DNA of 34,853 nucleotides. Source: Gracilibacillus oryzae. GTDB taxonomy: Bacteria > Bacillota > Bacilli > Bacillales > Amphibacillaceae. Positions within the stretch are counted from its first letter, which is position 1. Every line of letters starts with the position of its first letter. The stretch is from contig NZ_ML762427.1 of NCBI RefSeq assembly GCF_009498735.1, positions 61,081 through 95,933 on the forward strand. Direction: 5' to 3'. The position numbers and the translations under genes were made by a program. Shown piece by piece: positions 15,190-23,410 of this stretch. The notes below the pieces were generated by a model that had not been told where the DNA came from, searched no databases, and worked only from the letters and a program-made list of their open reading frames with translations.

Positions 15190-16131
15190 CTAATTCGGTT
15201 TTATCTTTTTCTGTAAGAACTTGCTGTATATCGATGCAAGTATTTGCTGAAACAACATCCCAACTACTACCGGTACTGCCACTGCACCCGGAAAATACTG
15301 CACAGCAATTACCGCACCTGCACTAATATTCCGCATTCCGCCACTAAATGTTAAGGAGATAACATCCTCTTGTGTCCTTTTTAACGTTTTGCCGATAAAC
15401 CATGCTAATAAGTAACCTGTCCCTGCAATGAAAAACATACATACTGCGATTTTAATCAGTTTAAGATCAACAGATTTCAAATAGGGAGCAACTGCTGCAC
15501 TATTAATCATGATCACAATAGCTAACGTTAACTTGGAAAAAGGCGCTAATCTTGGACTCCATACTTCATGCACCTTACCCCTTGTCATCTCATGCAGAAT
15601 CATACCCAGCAATGACGGGATAACAATCATAATAAGCAGGCCTTTCATCATCCCCCATACTTCCAGCTCTATCCCTTGCCCCGCAAACAAGGATAAAGCA
15701 AATGGCACAATGAATGGGGACAGAATGGTATCAATTAAAATAATCGATAATGTTAATGCAACATTTCCTTTATTCATTGATACCCAAATAAAACTGGTAA
15801 TACCTGTCGGGATAATCATCGCAAGGACGAATCCGGTTATTGTTAACATATCACCATGAAATGTCAGCATACCTATTCCCCATGCCCATAGCGGCATGAT
15901 GATATGAAGTAAAACAAGTGCAATAATGATCGATAATGGATGGGCAATCACCCGATGCAGTGCAACAAAGTTCAAACTTAAGCTTCCGGCAAACGTCATA
16001 AAAGCAAAAATATAAGTAACAAGTCCTTCTAAATGAATAAAAAATGGTGCAAACAAAACACCGATAACGACACTGGCTGGTGCAATAAAAGGCATAATTC
16101 GTTGCAGAATCTGATTAAGCTGACTTAACAT
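15190..16131 (-). CDS. Bile acid:sodium symporter family (BASS) transporter
   Basis: A 313-residue integral membrane protein with nine or ten hydrophobic segments. The motifs FAFMTFAGSLSLNF near 40, PTGITSFIWVSMNKGN near 108 and FSGGMRNISAGAVIA near 262 match the two crossed-helix regions of the BASS fold (YocS-like). Substrate unknown; relatives carry organic anions such as pantoate or keto acids. A gap of 26 bases separates it from the ATPase gene upstream on the same strand, so the two may be co-transcribed. Confidence 0.85.
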   Translation of the reverse strand: MLSQLNQILQRIMPFIAPASVVIGVLFAPFFIHLEGLVTYIFAFMTFAGSLSLNFVALHRVIAHPLSIIIALVLLHIIMPLWAWGIGMLTFHGDMLTITGFVLAMIIPTGITSFIWVSMNKGNVALTLSIILIDTILSPFIVPFALSLFAGQGIELEVWGMMKGLLIMIVIPSLLGMILHEMTRGKVHEVWSPRLAPFSKLTLAIVIMINSAAVAPYLKSVDLKLIKIAVCMFFIAGTGYLLAWFIGKTLKRTQEDVISLTFSGGMRNISAGAVIAVQYFPGAVAVPVVVGMLFQQILASIYSKFLQKKIKPN

Positions 16132-16157
16132 ATATGTAATTCTCCTAAAATGTAATA

Positions 16158-16934
16158 CTATTTCCTTTTCTTAATCGAAGGTCTTTGGTCATTCCAATTC
16201 ACTTCCACTTCCACTCCAAAAAATTCGGATAATTTACTGCTTGTGATTATTTCCTTACTTTCCCCTTGGGCAAAAACAGTCCCTTTCTTCAATAGAAGGG
16301 TTTTATTAAAAACCGGCAAAATTTCTTCTACATGATGAGTTACATAGATAATGGAAGGTACCTTCTTGCTTGCAATCCGCTCAATGGACTCTAACAATGC
16401 TTCTCTTGCAATAAAGTCAAGGCCATTGGTTGGTTCATCCAATATCAACAGCTTTGGTTCACCCATTAACGCCCGCCCAATCATCACACGCTGCCGCTCC
16501 CCTTGTGACAGCATACGGAATGGCCGATTAGCATACTCATAGCAACCTAACTCCTTCAATAATTGTTTGGCTTGATCCCTCATTTTATCTGTCGGCTCTT
16601 CATACAGTCCGATAGAAGCAAATGCCCCACTCAAGATAACCTGATATGCAGTATCTGTTCCATATATTTTTTCTTTGATGGTTGATGATACTAATCCAAT
16701 TTGCTGTCGCAGCCGCTCTCCCAATATATCTTGTCCAAATTGCCTGCCAATAACATTCACATTCCCGGTTGTAGGAAAATAATAAGCACAAAGCATATTC
16801 AATAAGGCTGTTTTTCCAGCTCCGTTCAGACCAAGTAAGGCCCAATGTTCCCCATTCTCTATTTTCCAATTTACATCTTGAAGAATCCATTTCCCCTCTT
16901 TTTTCAATCCTACTTGCTCCAGATTCAAAACCAT
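16158..16934 (-). CDS. ABC-type ATP-binding protein (YlmA-like)
   Basis: 258 residues with Walker A GLNGAGKT at 35-42, signature LSQGE at 142-146, Walker B LLILDEP at 162-168 and the switch histidine in THHVEE. The N-terminus (LEQVGLKKEGKWILQDVNW) and length resemble B. subtilis YlmA, a solitary ATPase related to ModF/PhrA. No permease adjoins it; the BASS protein next door is not an ABC permease. The partner is therefore unknown. Ribosome site GAGGTG five bases before ATG. Confidence 0.8.
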   Translation of the reverse strand: MVLNLEQVGLKKEGKWILQDVNWKIENGEHWALLGLNGAGKTALLNMLCAYYFPTTGNVNVIGRQFGQDILGERLRQQIGLVSSTIKEKIYGTDTAYQVILSGAFASIGLYEEPTDKMRDQAKQLLKELGCYEYANRPFRMLSQGERQRVMIGRALMGEPKLLILDEPTNGLDFIAREALLESIERIASKKVPSIIYVTHHVEEILPVFNKTLLLKKGTVFAQGESKEIITSSKLSEFFGVEVEVNWNDQRPSIKKRK

Positions 16935-16971
16935 GTCATCACCTCACTATCCAGTATACACCCCTAAAAGA

Positions 16972-17099
16972 GGATGTTCAAAAAGTTACCAAATGATAAG
17001 TAATGAATCTCTTCGTTGGTTTGCAAGTCAACTCCTCAATTATCCAAAACCTGGGTTTTGATACTCCTCACTGTACCACCTCGACCTTCTTGCTTCTTA
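16972..17099. repeat. Dispersed intergenic repeat, copy B
   Basis: Inverted relative to copy A. Read on the minus strand it shares AAGAAGCAAGAAGG, GCAAACCAACGAAGAGATTCA (one change from copy A), CATTTG and CTTTTTGAACA. It carries extra internal sequence including CAAAACCCAGGTTTTG, a small palindrome absent from copy A, and lacks copy A's GTGTTCAAAA end, so it seems truncated on one side. Confidence 0.7.
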
Positions 17100-17141
17100 T
17101 TTACAAACAAAAAAATTTTATCATTTAGTTCAAAAAAACTA

Positions 17142-17170
17142 TTGAAAATGATTCTCATTATCGTTATAAT
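17142..17170 (+). promoter_or_regulatory. Fur-type promoter
   Basis: TTGAAA (17142-17147), an exact 17-base spacer, and consensus TATAAT (17165-17170). The spacer is filled by a Fur box, so this promoter should be silent in iron-rich cells. Confidence 0.8.
17144..17162. promoter_or_regulatory. Fur box
   Basis: GAAAATGATTCTCATTATC matches 16 of 19 positions of the classical Fur consensus GATAATGATAATCATTATC. It lies between and over the -35 and -10 elements of the promoter reading toward 17177. Confidence 0.82.
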
Positions 17171-17176
17171 AAGATC

Positions 17177-17304
17177 GTAGCACAAACCAGTGCATGAAAC
17201 ATTCCCTTTACACATATCTTTTGTTACCCCCAATCAACAAAAGTTTTAGGATGTTTCCCAATCCTTTGAGAGCAACTATTTTACATAGCTGCCTCTTTTT
17301 TTTT
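17177..17304 (+). ncRNA. Candidate Fur-regulated small RNA with C-rich loops
   Basis: About 128 nt between the Fur promoter and a terminator ahead of katA. Hairpin 1 is a perfect 8-bp stem CTTTTGTT / AACAAAAG (17218-17243) with a ten-base loop holding five Cs. Hairpin 2 (AGGAT / ATCCT, 17248-17265) shows TTTCCC in its loop. Hairpin 3 (17268-17295) is followed by nine Ts. C-rich unpaired stretches that can mask Shine-Dalgarno sites are known in Firmicute riboregulators such as the Fur-controlled FsrA of B. subtilis. A 45-codon frame inside has no ribosome site. Homology to FsrA is not established. Confidence 0.6.
17268..17304 (+). terminator. Terminator between the Fur-box transcript and katA
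   Basis: An imperfect stem (GAG, GCA and CTA paired with TAG, TGC and CTC) with loop TTTTACA, then nine Ts (17296-17304). It would stop the Fur-promoter transcript before the PerR/katA region, or act as an attenuator for read-through into katA. Confidence 0.65.
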
Positions 17305-17313
17305 GCGCTTTAA

Positions 17314-17328
17314 TTATAATTATTATAA
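17314..17328. promoter_or_regulatory. PerR box
   Basis: TTATAATTATTATAA is identical to the B. subtilis PerR consensus TTATAATnATTATAA (7-1-7 palindrome). It ends seven bases before the katA -35 element. Confidence 0.82.
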
Positions 17329-17335
17329 ATAAATA

Positions 17336-17363
17336 TTGATTTTTATAAAAATTGTATTATAAT
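17336..17363 (+). promoter_or_regulatory. katA promoter
   Basis: TTGATT (17336-17341), a 16-base spacer and TATAAT (17358-17363), giving a leader of about 30 bases before the katA ATG. A degenerate second PerR-like half-site overlaps the -10. Confidence 0.65.
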
Positions 17364-17399
17364 TAGATATACATTATTCATTAAGGAGAGGTGCTTTTT

Positions 17400-18869
17400 A
17401 TGAGTCAAGAGAAAAAATATTTAACAACAGCTTCAGGTGCGCCTGTTGGTGACAATCAAAATTCTATTACAGCCGGGTCTAGAGGACCTACTTTAATCCA
17501 GGACGTACATTTACTTGAAAAGCTGGCACACTTTAATCGTGAAAGAGTACCTGAACGTGTTGTGCATGCGAAAGGTGCAGGAGCACACGGTTATTTTGAA
17601 GTGACAAATGACGTTTCTAAATATACAAAAGCAGCATTTTTATCAGAAGTCGGCAAAAAGACGCCGATGTTCATCCGTTTTTCAACTGTTGCAGGAGAAT
17701 TGGGCTCAGCAGATACAGTACGTGACCCGCGCGGTTTTGCGGTTAAATTCTATACAGAAGAAGGAAACTACGATTTAGTTGGAAACAATACACCTGTCTT
17801 CTTTATCCGTGATGCAATCAAATTCCCTGATTTCATCCATACACAAAAAAGAAACCCGCAAACAAACTTAAAGGATGCAAACATGGTTTGGGATTTCTGG
17901 TCATTATCACCAGAGTCACTACATCAGATAACTTATCTGCACTCTGACCGCGGGATTCCGGCAACCCTTCGCCATATGAACGGTTATGGAAGCCATACAT
18001 TTAAATGGGTAAATAATGAAGGAGAAGCTGTCTGGGTCAAATATCATTTTATCGCTGATCAAGGTGTGAAAAACTTAGACCCGAAAGTTGCCGATGAGTT
18101 AGCTGGTACGAATCCTGATTACCATACAGAAGATTTATTTAATGCGATTCAGGAAGGCAATCATCCGTCCTGGACATTAAAAGTTCAAATTATGCCAGTG
18201 GAAGATGCCAATACGTATCGCTATGACCCATTTGATGTCACAAAAGTCTGGCCACATGCGGATTATCCACTAATTGAGGTTGGCCGTATGGTATTAGATC
18301 GTAATCCGGAAAACTATTTTGCAGAAGTGGAGCAAGCTGCCTTCTCACCTGGTCACTTTGTACCTGGTATCGAAGCATCTCCAGATAAAATGCTTCAAGG
18401 CCGTTTGTTTGCTTATTCTGATGCACACCGTTACCGAATTGGTGCCAATCATGAAGCAGTGCCGATTAACCGCTCTAAAGCACCAGTGCACAATAATCAG
18501 CGTGATGGTCAAATGCGCTTTGACGGTAATGGCGGGAGTGCACCTAACTATGAACCAAACAGTTTTACTCATACACCAAAAGAAACACCAGAGAATAAAA
18601 TTAGTCCATTCGAAGTAAGCGGCTTAGCAGACAGTGTTGCTTACGATAGTGATGACCACTATTCTCAGCCACGCGCTCTATTCCGTGATGTAATGAACGA
18701 CGAGGAGCGTGAACGGTTAATTCAGAACTTCGCCGATCATTTGAGTGGAGTAACAAGAGAAGGAATTGTGGAACGTCAATTAGAAAACTTCTATAAAGTT
18801 GACCCAGCTTTAGCAGAAGGTATTGCAGCAAAATTAAATGTAGCAGTACCGGCACACTTAAAGAAATAA
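17400..18869 (+). CDS. katA: Catalase, monofunctional heme type
   Basis: Breaks down hydrogen peroxide. 489 residues of the small-subunit clade: catalytic His56 ([11 protein letters not shown]), distal Asn129 (VGNNTPVFF) and the heme-ligand tyrosine at 339 in [23 protein letters not shown] is also conserved. ATG 17400 is preceded by AAGGAGAGG; a GTG nine bases earlier is not needed. Monocistronic, with a perfect PerR box upstream and terminator hairpins behind, so induction by peroxide is expected. The Fur-box transcript just upstream suggests a second, iron-linked input. No signal peptide, so cytosolic. Confidence 0.97.
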   Translation: MSQEKKYLTTASGAPVGDNQNSITAGSRGPTLIQDVHLLEKLAHFNRERVPERVVHAKGAGAHGYFEVTNDVSKYTKAAFLSEVGKKTPMFIRFSTVAGELGSADTVRDPRGFAVKFYTEEGNYDLVGNNTPVFFIRDAIKFPDFIHTQKRNPQTNLKDANMVWDFWSLSPESLHQITYLHSDRGIPATLRHMNGYGSHTFKWVNNEGEAVWVKYHFIADQGVKNLDPKVADELAGTNPDYHTEDLFNAIQEGNHPSWTLKVQIMPVEDANTYRYDPFDVTKVWPHADYPLIEVGRMVLDRNPENYFAEVEQAAFSPGHFVPGIEASPDKMLQGRLFAYSDAHRYRIGANHEAVPINRSKAPVHNNQRDGQMRFDGNGGSAPNYEPNSFTHTPKETPENKISPFEVSGLADSVAYDSDDHYSQPRALFRDVMNDEERERLIQNFADHLSGVTREGIVERQLENFYKVDPALAEGIAAKLNVAVPAHLKK

Positions 18870-18923
18870 GCTAGATCAATCAACTGGTTACACCCTTGGT
18901 ATGACTGGGGTGAACCCTCTTTT

Positions 18924-18960
18924 AAAAAGAGATCAACAACCTTGTTGGTCTCTTTTTTTT
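18924..18960 (+). terminator. katA terminator
   Basis: AAAGAGATCAACAA / TTGTTGGTCTCTTT stem (one T-G) with a two-base tip plus closing pairs, running into eight Ts. An earlier hairpin GGTT-CACCC / GGGTG-AACC lies between it and the stop codon. Confidence 0.88.
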
Positions 18961-19001
18961 ATTACCGTTCAGCAGTTTTTCAATAAAATTTTCAAATATA
19001 C

Positions 19002-19027
19002 GTTTTCCCCTTTATAAGTTGGGGTAT
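19002..19027 (+). promoter_or_regulatory. Sigma-B-like promoter of the ectoine operon
   Basis: GTTTTC (19002-19007), a 14-base spacer and GGGTAT (19022-19027) fit the general-stress sigma-B consensus (GTTTAA - 12 to 15 - GGGTAT). No convincing sigma-A promoter is seen before ectA. The leader would be about 215 bases. Osmotic and general-stress induction is inferred. Confidence 0.6.
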
Positions 19028-19044
19028 ATTTACATTGTGTTTGA

Positions 19045-19059
19045 GAGCAAATTTTGCTC
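19045..19059. promoter_or_regulatory. 15-bp palindrome in the ect leader
   Basis: GAGCAAA-T-TTTGCTC, perfect around one base, lies about 18 bases after the sigma-B-like -10. It could be an operator or a short RNA hairpin. The regulator is unknown. Confidence 0.4.
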
Positions 19060-19112
19060 ATTTGTAAGAATACATGACAATATGGAAGGATTTATAAATG
19101 TTATTGTTATTG

Positions 19113-19170
19113 AACCGCTCTCAGCATAAGAGATGATGATTAATACAGTTTTATCACTGTATAAGCGGTT
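19113..19170 (+). other. Three-helix folded element in the ect leader
   Basis: An outer stem AACCGCT (19113-19119) / AGCGGTT (19164-19170) encloses a small CTC/GAG hairpin (19120-19132) and an ATACAG / CTGTAT hairpin (19143-19162) with an eight-base loop. No T-run follows, so it is not a terminator. It sits about 80 bases before ectA and could act at RNA level. The fold was found by eye. Confidence 0.45.
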
Positions 19171-19251
19171 TGAGATTATTTCCATTTCCCGATAACATAT
19201 ATTATGTACTAATTACGACACGGGAGATTACCAAATGTGAAAGGAGTAATT

Positions 19252-19764
19252 GTGATTAATACACATAATAAACAAGCTCCAGAACTGGAAGCAGTACTGA
19301 GTCATCCTGCAAAAGAAGACGGAGCAGCGATGTGGGAATTAGTAACCAAATCCACATTGGATACCAATTCTTCATATAAATACATTTTAATGTCTGAATA
19401 TTTCAATGAGACATGTGTTGTAGCAAAACAAAATAACCAAGTGGTTGGTTTTATCACCGCATTTATCCCTCCGAAAAAGCAGGATGCCATATTTATTTGG
19501 CAAGTGGGAGTGGATGCTTCACAAAGAGGCAAAGGAATTGCATCTAAAATGCTCCATTTTTTATTAAAAAGCAAGGCATGTAAAGATGTTTCTTTTGTAG
19601 AGGCAACCATCACACCATCTAATCGTGCTTCACAATCACTATTTCAAAAATTAGCGCGAGATTTCAATACCGAAATCCGATCATGCGAGTTCTTCACAGA
19701 AGATGTGTTTCCAGGTGAAGATCATGAAGAAGAGTTAAAGTTTATTGTGGGCCCTCTTGCATGA
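19252..19764 (+). CDS. ectA: L-2,4-diaminobutyrate N-acetyltransferase
   Basis: Second step of ectoine synthesis: transfers acetyl from acetyl-CoA to diaminobutyrate. A GNAT-fold protein of 170 residues with the acetyl-CoA loop QRGKGIA at 91-97 (VGVDASQRGKGIASKML) and the EctA-type end region TPSNRASQSLF. GTG 19252 is chosen because AAAGGAG lies five bases upstream; GTG 19237, with a poorer site, would add five residues. First gene of ectA-ectB-ectC behind a sigma-B-like promoter and a long structured leader. A strong hairpin follows the stop. Confidence 0.95.
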   Translation: MINTHNKQAPELEAVLSHPAKEDGAAMWELVTKSTLDTNSSYKYILMSEYFNETCVVAKQNNQVVGFITAFIPPKKQDAIFIWQVGVDASQRGKGIASKMLHFLLKSKACKDVSFVEATITPSNRASQSLFQKLARDFNTEIRSCEFFTEDVFPGEDHEEELKFIVGPLA

Positions 19765-19765
19765 C

Positions 19766-19800
19766 ATAATAACTGAATATTCATAATTTTCAGTTATTAT
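19766..19800 (+). other. Intercistronic hairpin between ectA and ectB
   Basis: Perfect 12-bp stem ATAATAACTGAA / TTCAGTTATTAT with an 11-base loop, starting two bases after the ectA stop. There is no T-run, so it is more likely a processing or stability element than a terminator. Confidence 0.6.
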
Positions 19801-19861
19801 GAATCAGCCCCTATTACAATGATTACCATTAATTTACCATATATATTAGGAGGAAGAATTA

Positions 19862-21130
19862 ATGTCTAAAAATATCGATATTATTAATCAATACGAATCT
19901 GTTGTGCGCAGCTATGTACGAAACTTCCCTACTGTGTTTACAAAAGCAAAGAAGCATAAAATGTGGGACGAGGACGGAAAGGAATATTTAGATTTCTTTT
20001 CTGGTGCAGGCGCATTGAATTACGGACACAACGATGACCATATGAAGCAAAAGCTTGTAGATTACATTATGAATGATGGTATTACTCATTCATTAGACAT
20101 GGCATCAACTGCGAAAGCTGACTTTTTGCAAAAATTCCAGGATGTTATTCTTAAACCACGTGATTTAGATTATAAAGTGATGTTCCCCGGACCAACTGGA
20201 ACAAACACTGTAGAAAGTGCTTTGAAATTAGCACGTAAAGTAACAGGACGCACGGATATTATCAGTTTTACTGGCGGGTTCCACGGAATGACAATTGGAT
20301 CGTTATCTGTAACAGGTAATTCCATGAAACGCCAGGGTGCCGGTATTCCATTACAGAATACAGTAACAATGGCTTATGATAATTATGTTGACCATGACAC
20401 ACTTGTTTATCTTGAACGTTTCCTTGAAGATAATGGAAGTGGTGTGGCAATCCCGGCTGCAATGATCGTAGAAACGGTACAAGGTGAAGGTGGTATTAAT
20501 GCTGCTCGATTTGAATGGCTTCGTAAAGTCGAAGAAATCTGCCGCCGCTGGGGTATTCTGTTAATTATCGATGATGTCCAGGCAGGTATTGGCCGTACTG
20601 GTACATTCTTCAGTTTTGAAGCTGCTGGTATTCAACCTGATATTGTATGTTTATCCAAATCATTAAGTGGTTATGGCTTGCCGCTTGCTGTAACTCTCAT
20701 TAAACCTGAGTTAGATATCTGGAAACCAGGTGAGCATAATGGAACATTCCGTGGAAATAACCACGCATTCATTACGGCAACAGCAGCACTTGATTTCTGG
20801 AAAGATGATTCCTTTGAGAAAGAAATCCATCAAAAATCTGAAATTATGTACTCTTTCCTGCAAAAAATCGTTGCAGACTATCCTGAAATTAAAGGAGAAG
20901 TGCGCGGTCGCGGATTTATGGTTGGTATTGCTTCAGAAGTGGAAGGATTAGCAGAGAAAGTTACAGCTAAATGCTTTGAATATGGTCTGATTATGGAAAC
21001 TGCCGGACCAAACGACGAAGTATTTAAACTGTTCCCTGCTCTCAATATTCCAAAAGAAGATCTGGTAAAGGGATTAGAAATCATTGAAGAAAGTGTGAAA
21101 AATCTAGTAAAGGATCCAGTAGCTAATTAA
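19862..21130 (+). CDS. ectB: Diaminobutyrate-2-oxoglutarate aminotransferase
   Basis: First step of ectoine synthesis: makes L-2,4-diaminobutyrate from aspartate semialdehyde and glutamate. A class III PLP enzyme of 422 residues: PLP-phosphate contact GPTGTN near 110-115, Asp237 in [13 protein letters not shown], and the Schiff-base lysine 266 in LSKSLSGYG. Ribosome site AGGAGGAAG before ATG. 97 bases separate it from ectA, with a perfect hairpin in the gap; ectC follows 70 bases later. Confidence 0.97.
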   Translation: MSKNIDIINQYESVVRSYVRNFPTVFTKAKKHKMWDEDGKEYLDFFSGAGALNYGHNDDHMKQKLVDYIMNDGITHSLDMASTAKADFLQKFQDVILKPRDLDYKVMFPGPTGTNTVESALKLARKVTGRTDIISFTGGFHGMTIGSLSVTGNSMKRQGAGIPLQNTVTMAYDNYVDHDTLVYLERFLEDNGSGVAIPAAMIVETVQGEGGINAARFEWLRKVEEICRRWGILLIIDDVQAGIGRTGTFFSFEAAGIQPDIVCLSKSLSGYGLPLAVTLIKPELDIWKPGEHNGTFRGNNHAFITATAALDFWKDDSFEKEIHQKSEIMYSFLQKIVADYPEIKGEVRGRGFMVGIASEVEGLAEKVTAKCFEYGLIMETAGPNDEVFKLFPALNIPKEDLVKGLEIIEESVKNLVKDPVAN

Positions 21131-21200
21131 TTCAGGTTACTTTTTTCCAACTAGGTTTTAAATAGATAAAGTTAATATACCAGAGGAGGACGATTTAGAC

Positions 21201-21587
21201 ATGAAAGTAGTAAAATTACAAGATATTTTAGGTACAGAGCATGATGTAGATGGAGGTAACTGGGTTAGCCGCCGTCTAATCAATAAAGACGTTGGTATGG
21301 GTTACTCTGTCAACGATACGATTATTAAAGCAGGGACCGAAACACATATCTGGTATAAGAATCACCTGGAAACAGTTTACTGTATCGAAGGTGAAGGCGA
21401 AGTCGTTACACTAAGCGATAATAAAGTATGGCCTATTGCAAAAGATACGCTTTATGCATTAGATAAAAATGATGAGCATTTATTGCGTGCAAAGACAGAT
21501 ATGCGTATGGTTTGTGTATTTAACCCGCCATTATCAGGCAAGGAAGTACATGATGAAAATGGTGTATATCCTGTAGATGAGGATTAA
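21201..21587 (+). CDS. ectC: Ectoine synthase
   Basis: Closes N-acetyl-diaminobutyrate to ectoine. A cupin protein of 128 residues; Glu57, Tyr85 and His93 occupy the positions described as iron ligands in EctC of Paenibacillus lautus, so the active site looks intact. The region [18 protein letters not shown] is the family hallmark. Ribosome site GAGGAGG before ATG. Last gene of the operon with a clear terminator; no ectD hydroxylase gene follows, so this locus would yield ectoine rather than hydroxyectoine. Confidence 0.97.
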   Translation: MKVVKLQDILGTEHDVDGGNWVSRRLINKDVGMGYSVNDTIIKAGTETHIWYKNHLETVYCIEGEGEVVTLSDNKVWPIAKDTLYALDKNDEHLLRAKTDMRMVCVFNPPLSGKEVHDENGVYPVDED

Positions 21588-21633
21588 TATTTCAATTATC
21601 CCCCATAATTGATTGATATAACATTTCTTATCC

Positions 21634-21666
21634 AAAAAACTCCCTTTTTAATTGGGGAGTTTTTTA
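21634..21666 (+). terminator. Terminator of the ect operon
   Basis: Six As and CTCCC pair with GGGAG and six Ts (11 bp), with a ten-base loop, 46 bases after the ectC stop. Confidence 0.9.
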
Positions 21667-21722
21667 TTTTGGCATATAATAAGTAAATACGAGACAACTA
21701 ATTTTCAAATGAGGTGTATTAT

Positions 21723-22148
21723 ATGAGTAATAAAAATATTGATGATTATATTCAAGAAGGGATTTACGGGCCAAAAGAAACAAATCCTGATGAACGTAGA
21801 GTTTTTCTTGGATCACTTAGAGAAAGAGTTATTCTTGTGCTGAAACAATCAGAGGTTCGCGGCGAGAAAGGATTAAACGAATTAGAAAAAGAGATGAAAA
21901 ATTATCCGAACGCTAAGCTGTTAATTAATGGCGATATGAACTTTCGCTTTTTTAAGCCATACCGTGAACTTGCCAGAAATGCGAATATTACTTATACTTC
22001 TGTAAATGACCAAGAATCAACCACGGAATATGGTTTAGTGCTGACAATGGACCATGCCATCGATAAAGAGGACATCTTTTTACATGAGAATAAAACAAAG
22101 GAAGAGAAACAGGAGAAAAAAAGCTGGTGGCAAAAACTGTTCGGTTGA
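21723..22148 (+). CDS. YueI family protein (DUF1694)
   Basis: 141 residues, soluble, highly charged, ending in a lysine/glutamate-rich tail and KSWWQKLFG. The blocks DDYIQEGIYGPKETNPDERR and FLGSLRERVILVL are typical of YueI/DUF1694 proteins, whose function is unknown. ATG 21723 is chosen since GAGGTG precedes it; a GTG nine bases earlier overlaps that site. Single gene between two terminators. Confidence 0.85.
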   Translation: MSNKNIDDYIQEGIYGPKETNPDERRVFLGSLRERVILVLKQSEVRGEKGLNELEKEMKNYPNAKLLINGDMNFRFFKPYRELARNANITYTSVNDQESTTEYGLVLTMDHAIDKEDIFLHENKTKEEKQEKKSWWQKLFG

Positions 22149-22157
22149 TAACGAAGG

Positions 22158-22188
22158 AAAACAAAGAGCCATTGCAGCTCTCTGTTTT
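22158..22188. terminator. Convergent-gene terminator
   Basis: AAACAAAGAGC / GCTCTCTGTTT stem (one mismatch) flanked by As and Ts, usable on both strands between the YueI-like gene and the aminotransferase gene. Confidence 0.75.
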
Positions 22189-22193
22189 ACCAA

Positions 22194-23390
22194 TTAGATA
22201 TACTCATTTGCTGACTCTAATACCTTTACTAATTTCTCCATTCCTTCTCTAATTAAATTAGGTGAAGAATTGGTGAAGTTCAGCCTTAATGTATTTTGTT
22301 CTGGATCAGATACATAAAATGGCGCACCTGGGACGAAGGCTACCCCTTCTTTCACCGCCACATCCAATAATGTGGTTGTATTGATTGATTCAGGTAAGGT
22401 TACCCAAAAAAACATCCCGCCTTTTGGCTCAATATATTCTAAACCTTCCAGCTCTACTGTATCTAATAATTCTTTCATTACAAGCATTCGTTCCAAGTAA
22501 GTTTCTCTTATTGTTTGAATATGGGCATCAATATCAAAATCATTCAGCAGGTGAACTAATGCATGCTGGCTAATGGAATTAGTATGCAAATCTGTAGCCT
22601 GCTTTGCCTGAGCCATTATCCGGATAATCTGATGCGGGCCAACGATCCAGCCAATTCTCATTGCGGGGACAACGGTTTTTGAGAATGTGCTTGTATATAA
22701 GACGATATCATTTTCATCTAGTGAAGCTATCGATGGCGGAGCAGCCGCCTGATCAAATTGCAATTCCCCATATGGATCATCCTCAAAGATTACAACATGA
22801 TGTTTATTTGCTAATTCTAACAGTTTTAGCCGGCGTTCCAATGACCACACTTTCCCTGTCGGATTTGAGTATGTCGGGACAACATAAATGCATTTTGGCT
22901 TCAGCTTAATTATCTTTTCTTCCAGATCTGAAATAACCATACCGTCATCATCTGATTCAACTGCAACAACATTCGCTTCATATGACTCAAATACTTGCAG
23001 TGCTGCTAAATATGTTGGATTTTCTGCTAAAATGATATCTCCCTTATTAAACATCACTCTTGAAAACAGATCAATGGCTTGCTGGCTTCCAGAAGTAATG
23101 AGTATGTCTTCTGCATTTCTTGTTAATCCTTTTTTTTCCATTCTTTCCGCTAAAGCATTTCTCAATGCAGCTACGCCTTCTGTTTCTCCATATTGTAATG
23201 CTTTATTATTACTTGTTATCGCTTTATGAAAGGCTTTATCTACAGCTTCGGTTGGAAACAGACTCTCTTCAGGCAGACCGCCCGCAAAAGAAATGATGTT
23301 CCCTTGATTAATTACTTTCAAGATATCTCTTACCGCTGAAGACTTCAGATGTTTTACCTTTTCAGAAAATCCATATTTCAATTCATTCAT
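22194..23390 (-). CDS. PLP-dependent aminotransferase (2-aminoadipate/aromatic type)
   Basis: A 398-residue fold-type I aminotransferase. Asn176 (SNPTGK), Asp204/Tyr207 (EDDPYGEL), the Schiff-base Lys238 (STFSKTVVPAMRIGW) and the C-terminal Arg of LRLNFTNSSP are present. The FAGGLPEESLFP start and ITSGSQQAIDLF are typical of the LysN/AadAT and MocR-related group; here no DNA-binding domain is attached. The amino acid used is not certain. Start ATG follows AAGGGGGATG. A CodY-like box lies about 20-35 bases upstream. It is downstream of an amino-acid-type ABC importer on the same strand. Confidence 0.87.
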   Translation of the reverse strand: MNELKYGFSEKVKHLKSSAVRDILKVINQGNIISFAGGLPEESLFPTEAVDKAFHKAITSNNKALQYGETEGVAALRNALAERMEKKGLTRNAEDILITSGSQQAIDLFSRVMFNKGDIILAENPTYLAALQVFESYEANVVAVESDDDGMVISDLEEKIIKLKPKCIYVVPTYSNPTGKVWSLERRLKLLELANKHHVVIFEDDPYGELQFDQAAAPPSIASLDENDIVLYTSTFSKTVVPAMRIGWIVGPHQIIRIMAQAKQATDLHTNSISQHALVHLLNDFDIDAHIQTIRETYLERMLVMKELLDTVELEGLEYIEPKGGMFFWVTLPESINTTTLLDVAVKEGVAFVPGAPFYVSDPEQNTLRLNFTNSSPNLIREGMEKLVKVLESANEYI

Positions 23391-23410
23391 CCCCCTTAAA
23401 AAAATAACTA

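Noticed and set aside
17036-17233. 65-codon minus-strand frame across repeat copy B and the Fur region
   Set aside because: It covers repeat sequence and the Fur promoter, has no ribosome site and reads like random translation.
17195-17332. 45-codon frame from the ATG at about 17195 inside the Fur-box RNA
   Set aside because: No Shine-Dalgarno precedes it and it runs through the terminator and PerR box; the RNA structure explains the sequence better.
18238-18855. Several antisense frames inside katA
   Set aside because: They are shadows of a strongly conserved coding sequence and have no ribosome sites.
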